From contig NZ_AQUZ01000053.1 of assembly GCF_000372465.1 (NCBI RefSeq), forward strand, positions 185 to 62,380: 62,196 nt of DNA, written 5' to 3'. This DNA is from Kribbella catacumbae DSM 19601 (GTDB taxonomy: Bacteria; Actinomycetota; Actinomycetes; Propionibacteriales; Kribbellaceae). A program made the translations under genes and the position numbers. Shown piece by piece: positions 17,896-24,976 of this stretch (within the stretch, counting starts at the first letter, position 1; each line of letters begins with the position of its first letter). The notes beneath the pieces are model-generated. The model saw only the letters and a list, made by a program, of their open reading frames with translations, made no database searches and was not told the origin of the DNA.

Positions 17896-18019
17896 AGAGC
17901 CTCCATCAGGTCCGGGGCGATTCAACCTGCCCTTTGATGAGGGTGTGGTGTGGCCCGGTTGGGTCCTGGATCTCCAGAACGAGGTTCTCCACTTCGACGG
18001 TCGCGGCGATGTTCGTTGC

Positions 18020-18205
18020 ATGACTGGTGAACTCGGTGGTCAGAAGGTGCAGTGGAGCATGCGGCGGCTGGTGGAGTTGCTGGATGAGGCGATCGACTCG
18101 GCCGGTGAGCAGCTTGTGCGGGCGGAGAATCGGATGGCCTGGCGCGATCCCGTTGAACGAGCGGGTGACGACGAGCCCGAACCAGCGCCCGGCCTGGAGA
18201 TGTGA
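18020..18205 (+). CDS. Small cassette protein, copy B (61 aa)
   Basis: The first gene of cassette B, 61 residues, paralogous to the gene at 8342. The shared core is QWSxRRLxELxDxxIDSAGEQLVR, followed by a divergent acidic tail (DDEPEPAPGLEM). The alpha-helical amphipathic core suggests a small binding protein. Its position as first gene in both cassettes, with the same spacer after it, supports that it is expressed with the DnaG-like proteins. No domain family is recognised, and the ribosome site is weak. Confidence 0.6.
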   Translation: MTGELGGQKVQWSMRRLVELLDEAIDSAGEQLVRAENRMAWRDPVERAGDDEPEPAPGLEM

Positions 18206-18293
18206 GTCCTTGAATCCCAGATCCGGGTTCTGACCTCAGCGTCGGACGGCGATCTTCGACTGCGACAGCTATCGGTTGCTTTCGGAGGTTGTG
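18204..18293 (+). repeat. Cassette intergenic repeat B1/B2
   Basis: Counterpart of the spacer at 8524: GAGTCCTTGAATCCCAGATC, then GGACGGCGATCTTCGACTGC, then TTTCGGAGGTTGTG directly before the ATG. Confidence 0.7.
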
Positions 18294-19208
18294 ATGGGTG
18301 AGGTCATCGATCCTGGATTCGTTCCTACGCAGGAGGAATGCCAGCGATTGCATGAGGCCATTGAAGAGGCGGGCAAGTTCTTCCGGCGTGAGTTGCTTAG
18401 GGCAACCAGTGGATGGCCGTCGCAGTTCCTCAGCGATCGGGGGTTGGAGAAGGTTCTGACTCCTGGTGCGACTTGGAAGGTTGGCTACGCTCCTGACAGT
18501 TGGTCGCGCTTGACGGACCACCTGCAGAAACGTGGATTCGAGTTGGCAACTCTGGTGCGGGCAGGCCTGACGACGTGGTCCGACGAGGGCGCGGCGATCG
18601 ACCGGCATCGCGATCGAATCGTGTTCATCTCACGCGACGAGCGGATGTCTCCGGTGGGTTTCGTCGGCATCGATCGAGACGGTCAGGCGCGGCCGCTTGC
18701 ACCGGAAAGTGCGGTGCATCGGCCGTCGAATGCTCTGATCGGCCTACACGAACAGATCGATCTGCTCAGCAAGGGTGCGACCCCCGTCATCGTCGACCAT
18801 CCGACAGATGCGATGGCGATTGAAGAGCTGAGCCGTTCCACGACCGGGAAGTACGTCGGGATCCCGTTGTGCGAGTCGCCGATTTCATCCGCGCAGGCGC
18901 GGATGCTGGCGCGATACAGCGAGACTGATCACGCGATCGTCATGGTGCCGCCCAAGGGAGCGAGCCGCCAGCGGGCAATCGGAACATCACTCGACCTCGC
19001 ACTCTTCTTCGACCGGATCCGAGCCATTCCGCTGCCGAGCGACGACGCGATCTCCACCTTGGCGCACTCCCCGGACGAGCGTCAGTTCTTGCTGACGTAT
19101 CTGTCGCTGGCGAGGCCTTTAACCGGCCACCGCAATGGTCTCAACGACAACGGGACCCGGCACCCCTCCCTCGGGATCGACGACCCAGGTCCGGGCCTGA
19201 GTCCTTGA
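18294..19208 (+). CDS. DnaG/Toprim-like protein 1, copy B (catalytic residues lost)
   Basis: A 304-residue intact paralog of the gene at 8615. The primase-core blocks VGYAPDSWSRLTDHLQ, AGLTTWSDEGAAIDRHRD and FVGIDRDGQ are preserved. The Toprim positions read VDHPTDA instead of EGxxDA, CESPIS instead of GTAIT, and VPPKGASR instead of DxDxAG, so all metal-binding acids of the second motif are missing. The ending SLGIDDPGPGLSP is shared with the first paralog of copy A. GGAGG precedes the ATG. It is first of three tandem paralogs that lead into the conjugation operon on the same strand. Probable non-catalytic subunit; the function is inferred only from its setting. Confidence 0.75.
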   Translation: MGEVIDPGFVPTQEECQRLHEAIEEAGKFFRRELLRATSGWPSQFLSDRGLEKVLTPGATWKVGYAPDSWSRLTDHLQKRGFELATLVRAGLTTWSDEGAAIDRHRDRIVFISRDERMSPVGFVGIDRDGQARPLAPESAVHRPSNALIGLHEQIDLLSKGATPVIVDHPTDAMAIEELSRSTTGKYVGIPLCESPISSAQARMLARYSETDHAIVMVPPKGASRQRAIGTSLDLALFFDRIRAIPLPSDDAISTLAHSPDERQFLLTYLSLARPLTGHRNGLNDNGTRHPSLGIDDPGPGLSP

Positions 19209-19290
19209 AGTGCCGATCCAGGTTCTCAGGAAGTCGCAAACTCGTGATCTTCGACGCGACAGCTTAAATCGGCGTGCTTCGGAGGTTGTG
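19199..19290 (+). repeat. Cassette intergenic repeat B2/B3
   Basis: Counterpart of the spacer at 9520: GAGTCCTTGAAGTGCCGATC, then GTGATCTTCGACGCGACAGC, then CTTCGGAGGTTGTG before the ATG of the next paralog. Confidence 0.7.
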
Positions 19291-20184
19291 ATGGATGAGA
19301 TTGAGCCTGGACCCGTTCCATCGCTGGGGGAACGGCGGTGGTTGCATGAGGCAAATGCGGAGGCAGCCATCTACTTCCGGCAGGAGTTGCTCGGGACAAC
19401 CGCAGCGTGGCCAGCGGCGCTCCTCAGGGACTGGGGTGTCGATGAGGTTCTGGACCCTGCGTCTGGACAGCAGATCGGCTATGCGCCCGGCGGCGGAACG
19501 CGGGTGGTCGATCACCTGCAGGAGAAGGGGTTCGGGCGCGAAACGCTGATGCGGGCTGGGTTGATGAGTTGGACCGATGACGGCCGGGTGGTTGACCGGT
19601 ATCGGGATCAGCTGGTCGTGGTTTCACGCGATCAGAGACTGGACCCGGTGGGGTTCATAGGTATCAGTCGCGACGGAAAGGCGCGGCCGATCACGCCGGC
19701 GACGCCGGTGCATCGTCCATCGGAAGCGCTCGTCGGAGTGCTGGAGCAGATCGATGCGCTCGAGGCAGGTGCGACGGTGGTTGTCGTCGATCATCCGCTG
19801 GATGCGATCGCGATCGAGCTGGCAGCCCGTCACTCGAGAGACAAGCGATACGTCGGAATTCCGCTGGTGGGGTCGGCGGTATCGGACGCGCAGGCACAGA
19901 TATTGCGGCAGTACAGCGTCACCGACCGAGTGATCGTGACTGTGTTGCCAGATCTCGTAGCTGCTGAACGTGCAGTGCGTAACGCTCTCGATCTGACGTT
20001 CGTCTTCGACAACGTTCAGCTGCTTCAACGTCCGCCCGAACCGCTGCTCGCCAACCCTGGCCGACTGGAGGTGCTCGCTGACATCTATGTGGCCGAGCCA
20101 GTGAAGGGTCACCAGGCCAGTCCCCATGACAATGGCAACCAGCACTACTCCCTGGGTATCGAAGACCCGGGACTGGACCTGTGA
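19291..20184 (+). CDS. DnaG/Toprim-like protein 2, copy B (catalytic residues lost)
   Basis: A 297-residue second paralog. It shows the DnaG-like blocks IGYAPGGGTRVVDHLQ, AGLMSWTDDGRVVDRYRD and VGFIGISRDG. The Toprim-derived section keeps VDHPLDA and the hydrophobic strands around it, but the catalytic Glu and the DxD acids are absent (VLPDLVAAERAV). It is collinear with the copy A protein at 9612. The stop is followed after three bases by the ATG of the third paralog, so the two are likely translated together. The conserved VDHPLDA in both copies argues for a retained structural role and against random decay. Confidence 0.75.
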   Translation: MDEIEPGPVPSLGERRWLHEANAEAAIYFRQELLGTTAAWPAALLRDWGVDEVLDPASGQQIGYAPGGGTRVVDHLQEKGFGRETLMRAGLMSWTDDGRVVDRYRDQLVVVSRDQRLDPVGFIGISRDGKARPITPATPVHRPSEALVGVLEQIDALEAGATVVVVDHPLDAIAIELAARHSRDKRYVGIPLVGSAVSDAQAQILRQYSVTDRVIVTVLPDLVAAERAVRNALDLTFVFDNVQLLQRPPEPLLANPGRLEVLADIYVAEPVKGHQASPHDNGNQHYSLGIEDPGLDL

Positions 20185-20187
20185 GCC

Positions 20188-21231
20188 ATGGAGGAATTCT
20201 TCCGGGCGCATGAGATTGCGTCAGCGTTCTACCGGCGGCAGTTGCGGGAAAGTCGCAAAAGCTGGGCAGCTCACCACCTTGTCGGTCGGCAGTTGGGTGC
20301 TGCGCTGGCCTCGGACAGCACGTGGTCTGTCGGCTTCGCACCCGACCGGTGGAGTCGGCTGGTCGAGCATCTTCGAGCGGCCGGCATCGACGACCAGACG
20401 ATAGTGGAGGCCGGCCTGGCAAAGCCGACCCGTACAGGTTTTCTGGTGGATCGGTTCCGTGACCGCTTGACCTTTGTAGCCCACGACATCGATCTGAGGC
20501 CTGTTGGCTTCGTTGCCCGGGCACGCGCGGCGGAGCCGAAGTACCTCAACTCACCGAACACTCAGATCTATACGAAGGGCCGATCACTGGTCGGGCTCGA
20601 TGCCCAGCAGGCGCGACTGGCTGGCGGCGCCGTCCCCGTGATGGTCGAAGGACCCACTGATGCGCTGGCTGTCAGCCTGCTGGGCAGCGAGTGGGCTGGC
20701 GCGTCAGCCTGCGGTACGGCGATCACACACCACCAAGCCGCCATCGTTAGACGGTGGACCACCGGCGACACCGTGATCATGATGCTTGACGCAGACCAGG
20801 CAGGGCGGCGGGGTGCTGTGCGTGGGCTTGATGCCCTGTCCAGGCACTTCAGTTCCGTGCTGGTCGCAGAGTTGCCGGACGGCCATGATCCGTCGTCGAC
20901 GTTCTCCACGTCACCCAGCCTGTTGCGCGCAACTCTCGCGCACGCCAGGCCAGGTGCTGAGTTCGCGATAGACGTCGAGTTGGCCCGCTGGGCCAACGTT
21001 CTCGATCACGTAAGTGGTCAAGTGGAGGCGTTGCGATCGGTCGCTCCGTTGGTGGTGAGACTTCCCAACGATCGGATCGCCGGGCAGATCGGGCGACTTG
21101 CCCAGCGCCTTCGATTGGAGGAGCGGGTCGTGTCGCGGGAAGTGCTGGCCGCTGTCGGTCGACGTCCCAAGATCGGGGCTTCGCACGATGACCTGGACGC
21201 TGGCCCGGATCTGAATTCCAGGAGTCCTTGA
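20188..21231 (+). CDS. DnaG-type primase core with intact Toprim, copy B
   Basis: A 347-residue protein matching the RNA-polymerase domain of DnaG but lacking the CHC2 zinc finger and the helicase-binding C-terminal domain. Visible in order: VGFAPDRWSRLVEHLR; DRFRDRLTFVAHDIDLRPVG with GFVARARAAEPKYLNSPNTQ; GRSLVGLDAQQ; and the Toprim with EGPTDA, ACGTAIT, MLDADQAGRRG and LPDGHDPSS. These are the metal-binding and nucleotide-transfer positions of primases, so it could synthesise primers, perhaps at transfer or replication of the element. It is the intact counterpart of the frameshifted gene at 10500. A following helical segment resembles the end of the DnaG core. Confidence 0.8.
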   Translation: MEEFFRAHEIASAFYRRQLRESRKSWAAHHLVGRQLGAALASDSTWSVGFAPDRWSRLVEHLRAAGIDDQTIVEAGLAKPTRTGFLVDRFRDRLTFVAHDIDLRPVGFVARARAAEPKYLNSPNTQIYTKGRSLVGLDAQQARLAGGAVPVMVEGPTDALAVSLLGSEWAGASACGTAITHHQAAIVRRWTTGDTVIMMLDADQAGRRGAVRGLDALSRHFSSVLVAELPDGHDPSSTFSTSPSLLRATLAHARPGAEFAIDVELARWANVLDHVSGQVEALRSVAPLVVRLPNDRIAGQIGRLAQRLRLEERVVSREVLAAVGRRPKIGASHDDLDAGPDLNSRSP

Positions 21232-21281
21232 ATTCGTGATCCAGGTTCAGATCGACGTCCGCTGGCAGCAGATTGATGGCC
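21222..21281 (+). repeat. Cassette spacer B4/B5 (short form)
   Basis: It begins GAGTCCTTGAATTCGTGATC and aligns with the spacer at 11535. CCAGGAGTCC..TGATCCAGG sequences around the stop can pair. There is no good ribosome site before the next gene. Confidence 0.5.
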
Positions 21282-21995
21282 ATGGATGACGAACTGGAGG
21301 TACTCATCAGCGCAGCGGCTCAGGCGGCGTGGGACAAGGAACCTTCCCGTCGATTGGCGCACGCGATCGAGGAGCACATCGTTGTGCCGTTACCGCTCTG
21401 GCTGAAGACGAGCCTGGGACGAGACGAGGCCTCACAGCTTGCTCGGGTGATCGCCTGGGAGAGGTGTCATGAACTCGCGGTCAAGCCACCTCCGGGCGGC
21501 ATCGTCTGGGGCTATCTGGCCAACCACGTCCGCTGGCGCCTGATCGATGCGGTACGGGCTGAGGTATTGCGTCGTCAGCGCCACCAAGCCATGCACGCTT
21601 TGCCGGATGTCGAGACTGAGGAACTGCCGATGCTCGGCGTCCATCTGGACCGAATCGTCGCAGAGTTGGAGCGGTACGGCTTGTCGCCGGTCGTGAGTCG
21701 AGAGCTGATGCGTGTAGCGGCAGACGGGCCTCCGTTCTACCGGTCCACCATCATCTCCCGGCTGCGCCTGAGTGGCGTAACGGAGACCCAAGCAGAAGCC
21801 CTTGCCTGGCTTCTCCGAGGCAGCCCGTCCAAGCCATCGGCTCTGGCCAGGCTTGCGGCCGGACAGCGCGATACGCAGGTGTTCACCGACCTCACTGTCC
21901 GCAACTGGCTGAAGGCGGCTGCCGGCCGTGACCTGCCGTTTTTCGGCCGTTGGATTAGCGAGCACCGCTGGCGCGACCTCGCTAGATCCGCCTGA
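21282..21995 (+). CDS. Cassette protein with a sigma region-2-like segment
   Basis: A 237-residue protein closing cassette B. Residues 35-90 (GRDEASQLARVIAWERCHEL, then WGYLANHVRWRLIDAVRAEV and LRRQR) resemble sigma-factor region 2, where helices bind core polymerase and the -10 element; no clear region 4 is seen, although a helical segment with RSTIISRLRLSGVTETQAEA lies further on. The resemblance is by eye and weak. The ATG at 21282 was chosen because the truncated copy at 11594 starts at the same codon while the upstream ATG is not conserved. It could be an element-specific transcription or replication factor acting with the primase-like proteins. Confidence 0.5.
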   Translation: MDDELEVLISAAAQAAWDKEPSRRLAHAIEEHIVVPLPLWLKTSLGRDEASQLARVIAWERCHELAVKPPPGGIVWGYLANHVRWRLIDAVRAEVLRRQRHQAMHALPDVETEELPMLGVHLDRIVAELERYGLSPVVSRELMRVAADGPPFYRSTIISRLRLSGVTETQAEALAWLLRGSPSKPSALARLAAGQRDTQVFTDLTVRNWLKAAAGRDLPFFGRWISEHRWRDLARSA

Positions 21996-22030
21996 CGAAA
22001 AAGTTCCTGACCTCAACCGTTGAGCCCGGC

Positions 22031-22192
22031 ATGACTGAAAAGCGCCCACACAACTGGCTCATCCGCTACTACCGCGCCCAGTTCGGGTTCTACCTGCGCC
22101 TGCTTGCTGGCCTGCGCCTTCTGCCGCCGCCTGTCGCGGCGGCCGGCCTGAGGTGGCTGCGGCGTACAGCTGTCCCCAAGAGAGGAATCTGA
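22031..22192 (+). CDS. Small basic protein at the head of the conjugation operon (53 aa)
   Basis: A 53-residue frame, MTEKRPHNWLIRYYRAQFGF through a Leu/Pro-rich hydrophobic stretch (LRLLAGLRLLPPPVAAAGLR) to a basic end (KRGI). Its stop is separated by one base from the GTG of the next gene, and the AGAGGAA ribosome site of that gene lies inside it, so the two look coupled. The hydrophobic middle may be membrane-associated. No family is recognised; it could also be a leader peptide for the operon. Confidence 0.5.
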   Translation: MTEKRPHNWLIRYYRAQFGFYLRLLAGLRLLPPPVAAAGLRWLRRTAVPKRGI

Positions 22193-22193
22193 C

Positions 22194-22796
22194 GTGAACC
22201 ACCCCATCCGCCCACAGCTCGTGCTGCCCGTTGCCATCGTCCTCACCGTCGTCACGGTCGTTCTCGCGCTCGTCTTTAGCTCACCCGGCTGGGACGAGCC
22301 CGAGAAGACCGCGGCGCCGACGATCCTGCCGAGCGAGGGCGAAGAGTCCCCGACACGACTCGCGGCATGGACGCGGCCGGCAACGACCGATCCAGAGGCG
22401 ATGGCGATCGGGTACGCCCGTGCGATCTGGACCTACGACACGAGCAAGCACAGCTTCGATGATTGGCAGGACGCCGTCAGCGTCTTCGCCGACCCAAGCG
22501 GCGAAGGCCCGCGCATCGCCCGTAGCCTGCTGCCGCTCTTCCCGGAGTGGCAGCAGCTCGAGCTGCACAACGCGAGGGCCTCGGCCGATCACATCACCGC
22601 GGAAATCACCCCGGAGATGACGAGACTTCAGCAGAGCGCTACGGCGCCCAAGGGCTGGACCGGCTTCGTCGTACATGGAAAGCAGACCGTCGTCCTCGAC
22701 ACCGAGACCGTCGTTGCGGATCGCCAAGCCGCAGTGGGCATCGTCTGTACGCCGATCTGCAAGTTCTGGTCAGCCACGGCACAGATCAACCCGTGA
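22194..22796 (+). CDS. Membrane-anchored conjugation protein, VirB8/TcpC-like
   Basis: A 200-residue protein with one N-terminal transmembrane segment (VLPVAIVLTVVTVVLALVF, residues 10-28) and an extracytoplasmic domain with alternating hydrophobic strands (ADHITAEITPEMTRL; GWTGFVVHGKQTVVL). This layout, its size and its place just before the hydrolase and pilin-like genes fit VirB8/TcpC-type proteins that form the periplasmic or cell-wall core of conjugative channels. Sequence similarity to those families is not certain. GAGGAA precedes the GTG start. Its stop overlaps the GTG start of the next gene by three bases, a sign of translational coupling. Confidence 0.55.
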   Translation: MNHPIRPQLVLPVAIVLTVVTVVLALVFSSPGWDEPEKTAAPTILPSEGEESPTRLAAWTRPATTDPEAMAIGYARAIWTYDTSKHSFDDWQDAVSVFADPSGEGPRIARSLLPLFPEWQQLELHNARASADHITAEITPEMTRLQQSATAPKGWTGFVVHGKQTVVLDTETVVADRQAAVGIVCTPICKFWSATAQINP

Positions 22797-23374
22797 TCAG
22801 CAAGCTCGCGGTGGCCGGTGCGCTACTGATCAGCGGCATCGGCCTGGTCGCACCGCTCGCGATCGCAGCCGGCGGTTCTGACCTTTGCATCGCCACACCG
22901 ACGGACGCAGTACCAGAGGACTGCAAGACGCCGGCCGGTGCCGACACAGGGGGCGACACCGGCGGCGATGCAGGGAGCGACAGCGGCGGACTCCCCGGGT
23001 CAGCCGACGCCGTGGGCCGTGCGCATCGACTGGTTGGTGGCCACGGCTACTACCAGCTTTGCGCGCGGCTGGCCGCGAACATCTGGGGCCGCCCGCGGTC
23101 CGGCTACTACTCCGCCGCCGAGCAGTGGCGCCAGATGGTCGCGACCGGCAAAGCGCATCCGAACGATCGACAGTTCCCCGTCGGCGCGCTCGTCTTCTGG
23201 GCAACCGGCGGTCCGTACGGCCACATCGCCGTCTACATCGGCAACGGCCACATCGTCTCGAACGACATCAACGACCGATTCCCCGGCGAAGGCGGCGTCT
23301 ACGACGTCGAGTTCGGCCTCATCGAGTCCCGTTGGGGTGCGACCTACCTCGGCTGGGCCCCTCCCATCTACTGA
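22793..23374 (+). CDS. Secreted CHAP/NlpC-like cell-wall hydrolase of the conjugation system
   Basis: A 193-residue exported protein. A signal peptide (LAVAGALLISGIGLVAPLAIAAG) is followed by a Gly/Asp-rich linker and a C-terminal papain-like hydrolase domain. The catalytic Cys lies in GYYQLCARLAANIWG, the His in GPYGHIAVYIGNGH, and the polar third residue in VSNDIND. This matches CHAP/NlpC-P60 enzymes, which cut peptidoglycan peptides. In Gram-positive conjugation systems such enzymes open the wall for the channel, like VirB1. The start GTG lies in GTGA overlapping the stop of the preceding gene. Confidence 0.75.
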   Translation: MISKLAVAGALLISGIGLVAPLAIAAGGSDLCIATPTDAVPEDCKTPAGADTGGDTGGDAGSDSGGLPGSADAVGRAHRLVGGHGYYQLCARLAANIWGRPRSGYYSAAEQWRQMVATGKAHPNDRQFPVGALVFWATGGPYGHIAVYIGNGHIVSNDINDRFPGEGGVYDVEFGLIESRWGATYLGWAPPIY

Positions 23375-23384
23375 AGGACCTCTC

Positions 23385-23672
23385 GTGTTCATGTTTCCGC
23401 TCCAGGACCCTGGCATCAGCCCCAACGGCACCGGCCTGCCCGGGCTACCGGCACTGCGACAGATGGTCGGAGCCCTGCTGACCTTCAGCCTCGTCCTCTG
23501 CGTGGCGGCGTTCGTCATCTCGGCCGCTGCCTGGGCATTGGGAAGCTTCAACAGCAACGCCCACTATGCAGGCAAAGGAAAGACCGGCTGTCTAGTGGCG
23601 GCCGGCGCCGCGGTTCTGATCGGCTCGGCCAACGCGCTCATCCGCTTTTTCAGCAACGTCAACCTCGGCTGA
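23385..23672 (+). CDS. Small two-helix membrane protein, VirB2/pilin-like
   Basis: A 95-residue protein with two predicted transmembrane helices, LTFSLVLCVAAFVISAAAWA (about 30-50) and GCLVAAGAAVLIGSANALI (about 68-86), joined by a short polar loop (HYAGKGKT). Size and topology match VirB2-like components of actinobacterial type IV secretion systems, where a small bitopic protein sits between the hydrolase and the VirB6-like protein. GAAGGA precedes the GTG start; an in-frame ATG two codons later is the alternative. Identification rests on layout and topology. Confidence 0.6.
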   Translation: MFMFPLQDPGISPNGTGLPGLPALRQMVGALLTFSLVLCVAAFVISAAAWALGSFNSNAHYAGKGKTGCLVAAGAAVLIGSANALIRFFSNVNLG

Positions 23673-23677
23673 TCCCG

Positions 23678-24976
23678 ATGGCATGGTCGGATTGTCTTCT
23701 CAACCCGGTGACCTGCGTCGTTGACCACGGTACCGATGCGGCCACGAACTCAGCCTGGGACTCGTTCCTGCGCTGGACTGCCCGGGGCTTGACCGACATC
23801 ACCACCTTCGTCTTCAACGCGTTCAGCTCGAGTACTTCGCCCCGCTTCGATCAGCAGTGGTGGAACGACAACCTCGGCCTGATGGTTACCATCTCCCTGC
23901 CGCTGCTCGTAGGGCTCTTCGCGCTGCAATGCGTCTCCGCAGCCATACGCCGTGAGCCCGGCCGTCTCGGTCACGCCCTCATAGGCGCATTGATAGGTAC
24001 CGTCGGCGTGCCCTTCGCAGTCGCGATCGTGGCTGCGAGCGGCAAGGCCGTCGACGAGATCTCTCTGGCAATTCTCGGGAATCAGGCGACCGCGGACGGA
24101 CTCAAGCGGATGGTCGATCTCGGCAGCCTGCTGTCGGTGGGGACTCTCGGTGGATTCCTGCTGGTGGCTGTGTTCCTTGGCTTGATCGCGATCATCTCCC
24201 TGTACGTCGTGATGCTGCTGCGCGAGGTCGCGATCGTTGCCTTCGTCGTGTTCGCGCCTCTCGCGCTGGCCAGTTGGACTTGGTCCGCGAGCAGGCACTG
24301 GTTGCGCCGCTGGATCGAGGTCGTCGGCGCATTGGTTTTCTCGAAGGTTGCGATGGCGGTGGTGTTCGCGCTGGGGATCTCAGCTACGGGCAATGCCAGC
24401 CCGACTGGAGAGGCAAGCATCGGGACGTTCTTGGCGGGCGTTCTCCTTCTCGCGATGGCTGCCTTGGCTCCGTTCGCGACGTTCACCTTTATCCACTGGG
24501 CCGGTGATCACGGCCAAGCGGCTGGCCATGCCATTCAACAGGGATTGGCCGGAGCTTCTGCGGCGAAGGATCAGGTCGACCAAGCTCGGCAGTTTGGTGC
24601 TGATCATTTCGGCGGCTCGGGCGAAGGCAGCGCAGGTCCGATTGTCGGAGAGGACGGCGGCCAGGACACTGATGGGCCGAGCGCTACCGGCTGGACCGAA
24701 GACTCGACGGGTGCTGAGGCCTCGAACCACTCAGGTGACGAGTCTGGTGTCAGCGGGGGCGATCCACTTCAGCCCGGCGCCGGACCTGACGTTGGGTCGG
24801 ACGGTGCGTCGACGGGCTCCGGTCCGGGTAGCCCGGCCGTCTCACCTGCGCCACCGGCGGCCGACACCGGCGACGCTCCGACGGCCATCGCTACCTCGAC
24901 CAGCGAGGTGTCTGTCAACACCTCGGATGGTCCAGGCGTCTCGGCAGATCACGACGCCGATGGGGGAAACCGCTGA
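23678..24976 (+). CDS. Polytopic membrane channel protein, VirB6/TrbL-like
   Basis: A 432-residue membrane protein with six or so hydrophobic segments between residues 60 and 290 (among them LGLMVTISLPLLVGLFALQC, GGFLLVAVFLGLIAIISLYV, EVAIVAFVVFAPLALASW). The C-terminal 140 residues are low-complexity and rich in Gly, Ser, Asp and Pro. VirB6-type proteins form the inner-membrane part of the DNA channel. The protein sits between the pilin-like gene and the SCO6880 gene, as in other actinobacterial conjugation operons. Its stop and the next ATG overlap by one base (TGATG). Confidence 0.75.
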   Translation: MAWSDCLLNPVTCVVDHGTDAATNSAWDSFLRWTARGLTDITTFVFNAFSSSTSPRFDQQWWNDNLGLMVTISLPLLVGLFALQCVSAAIRREPGRLGHALIGALIGTVGVPFAVAIVAASGKAVDEISLAILGNQATADGLKRMVDLGSLLSVGTLGGFLLVAVFLGLIAIISLYVVMLLREVAIVAFVVFAPLALASWTWSASRHWLRRWIEVVGALVFSKVAMAVVFALGISATGNASPTGEASIGTFLAGVLLLAMAALAPFATFTFIHWAGDHGQAAGHAIQQGLAGASAAKDQVDQARQFGADHFGGSGEGSAGPIVGEDGGQDTDGPSATGWTEDSTGAEASNHSGDESGVSGGDPLQPGAGPDVGSDGASTGSGPGSPAVSPAPPAADTGDAPTAIATSTSEVSVNTSDGPGVSADHDADGGNR

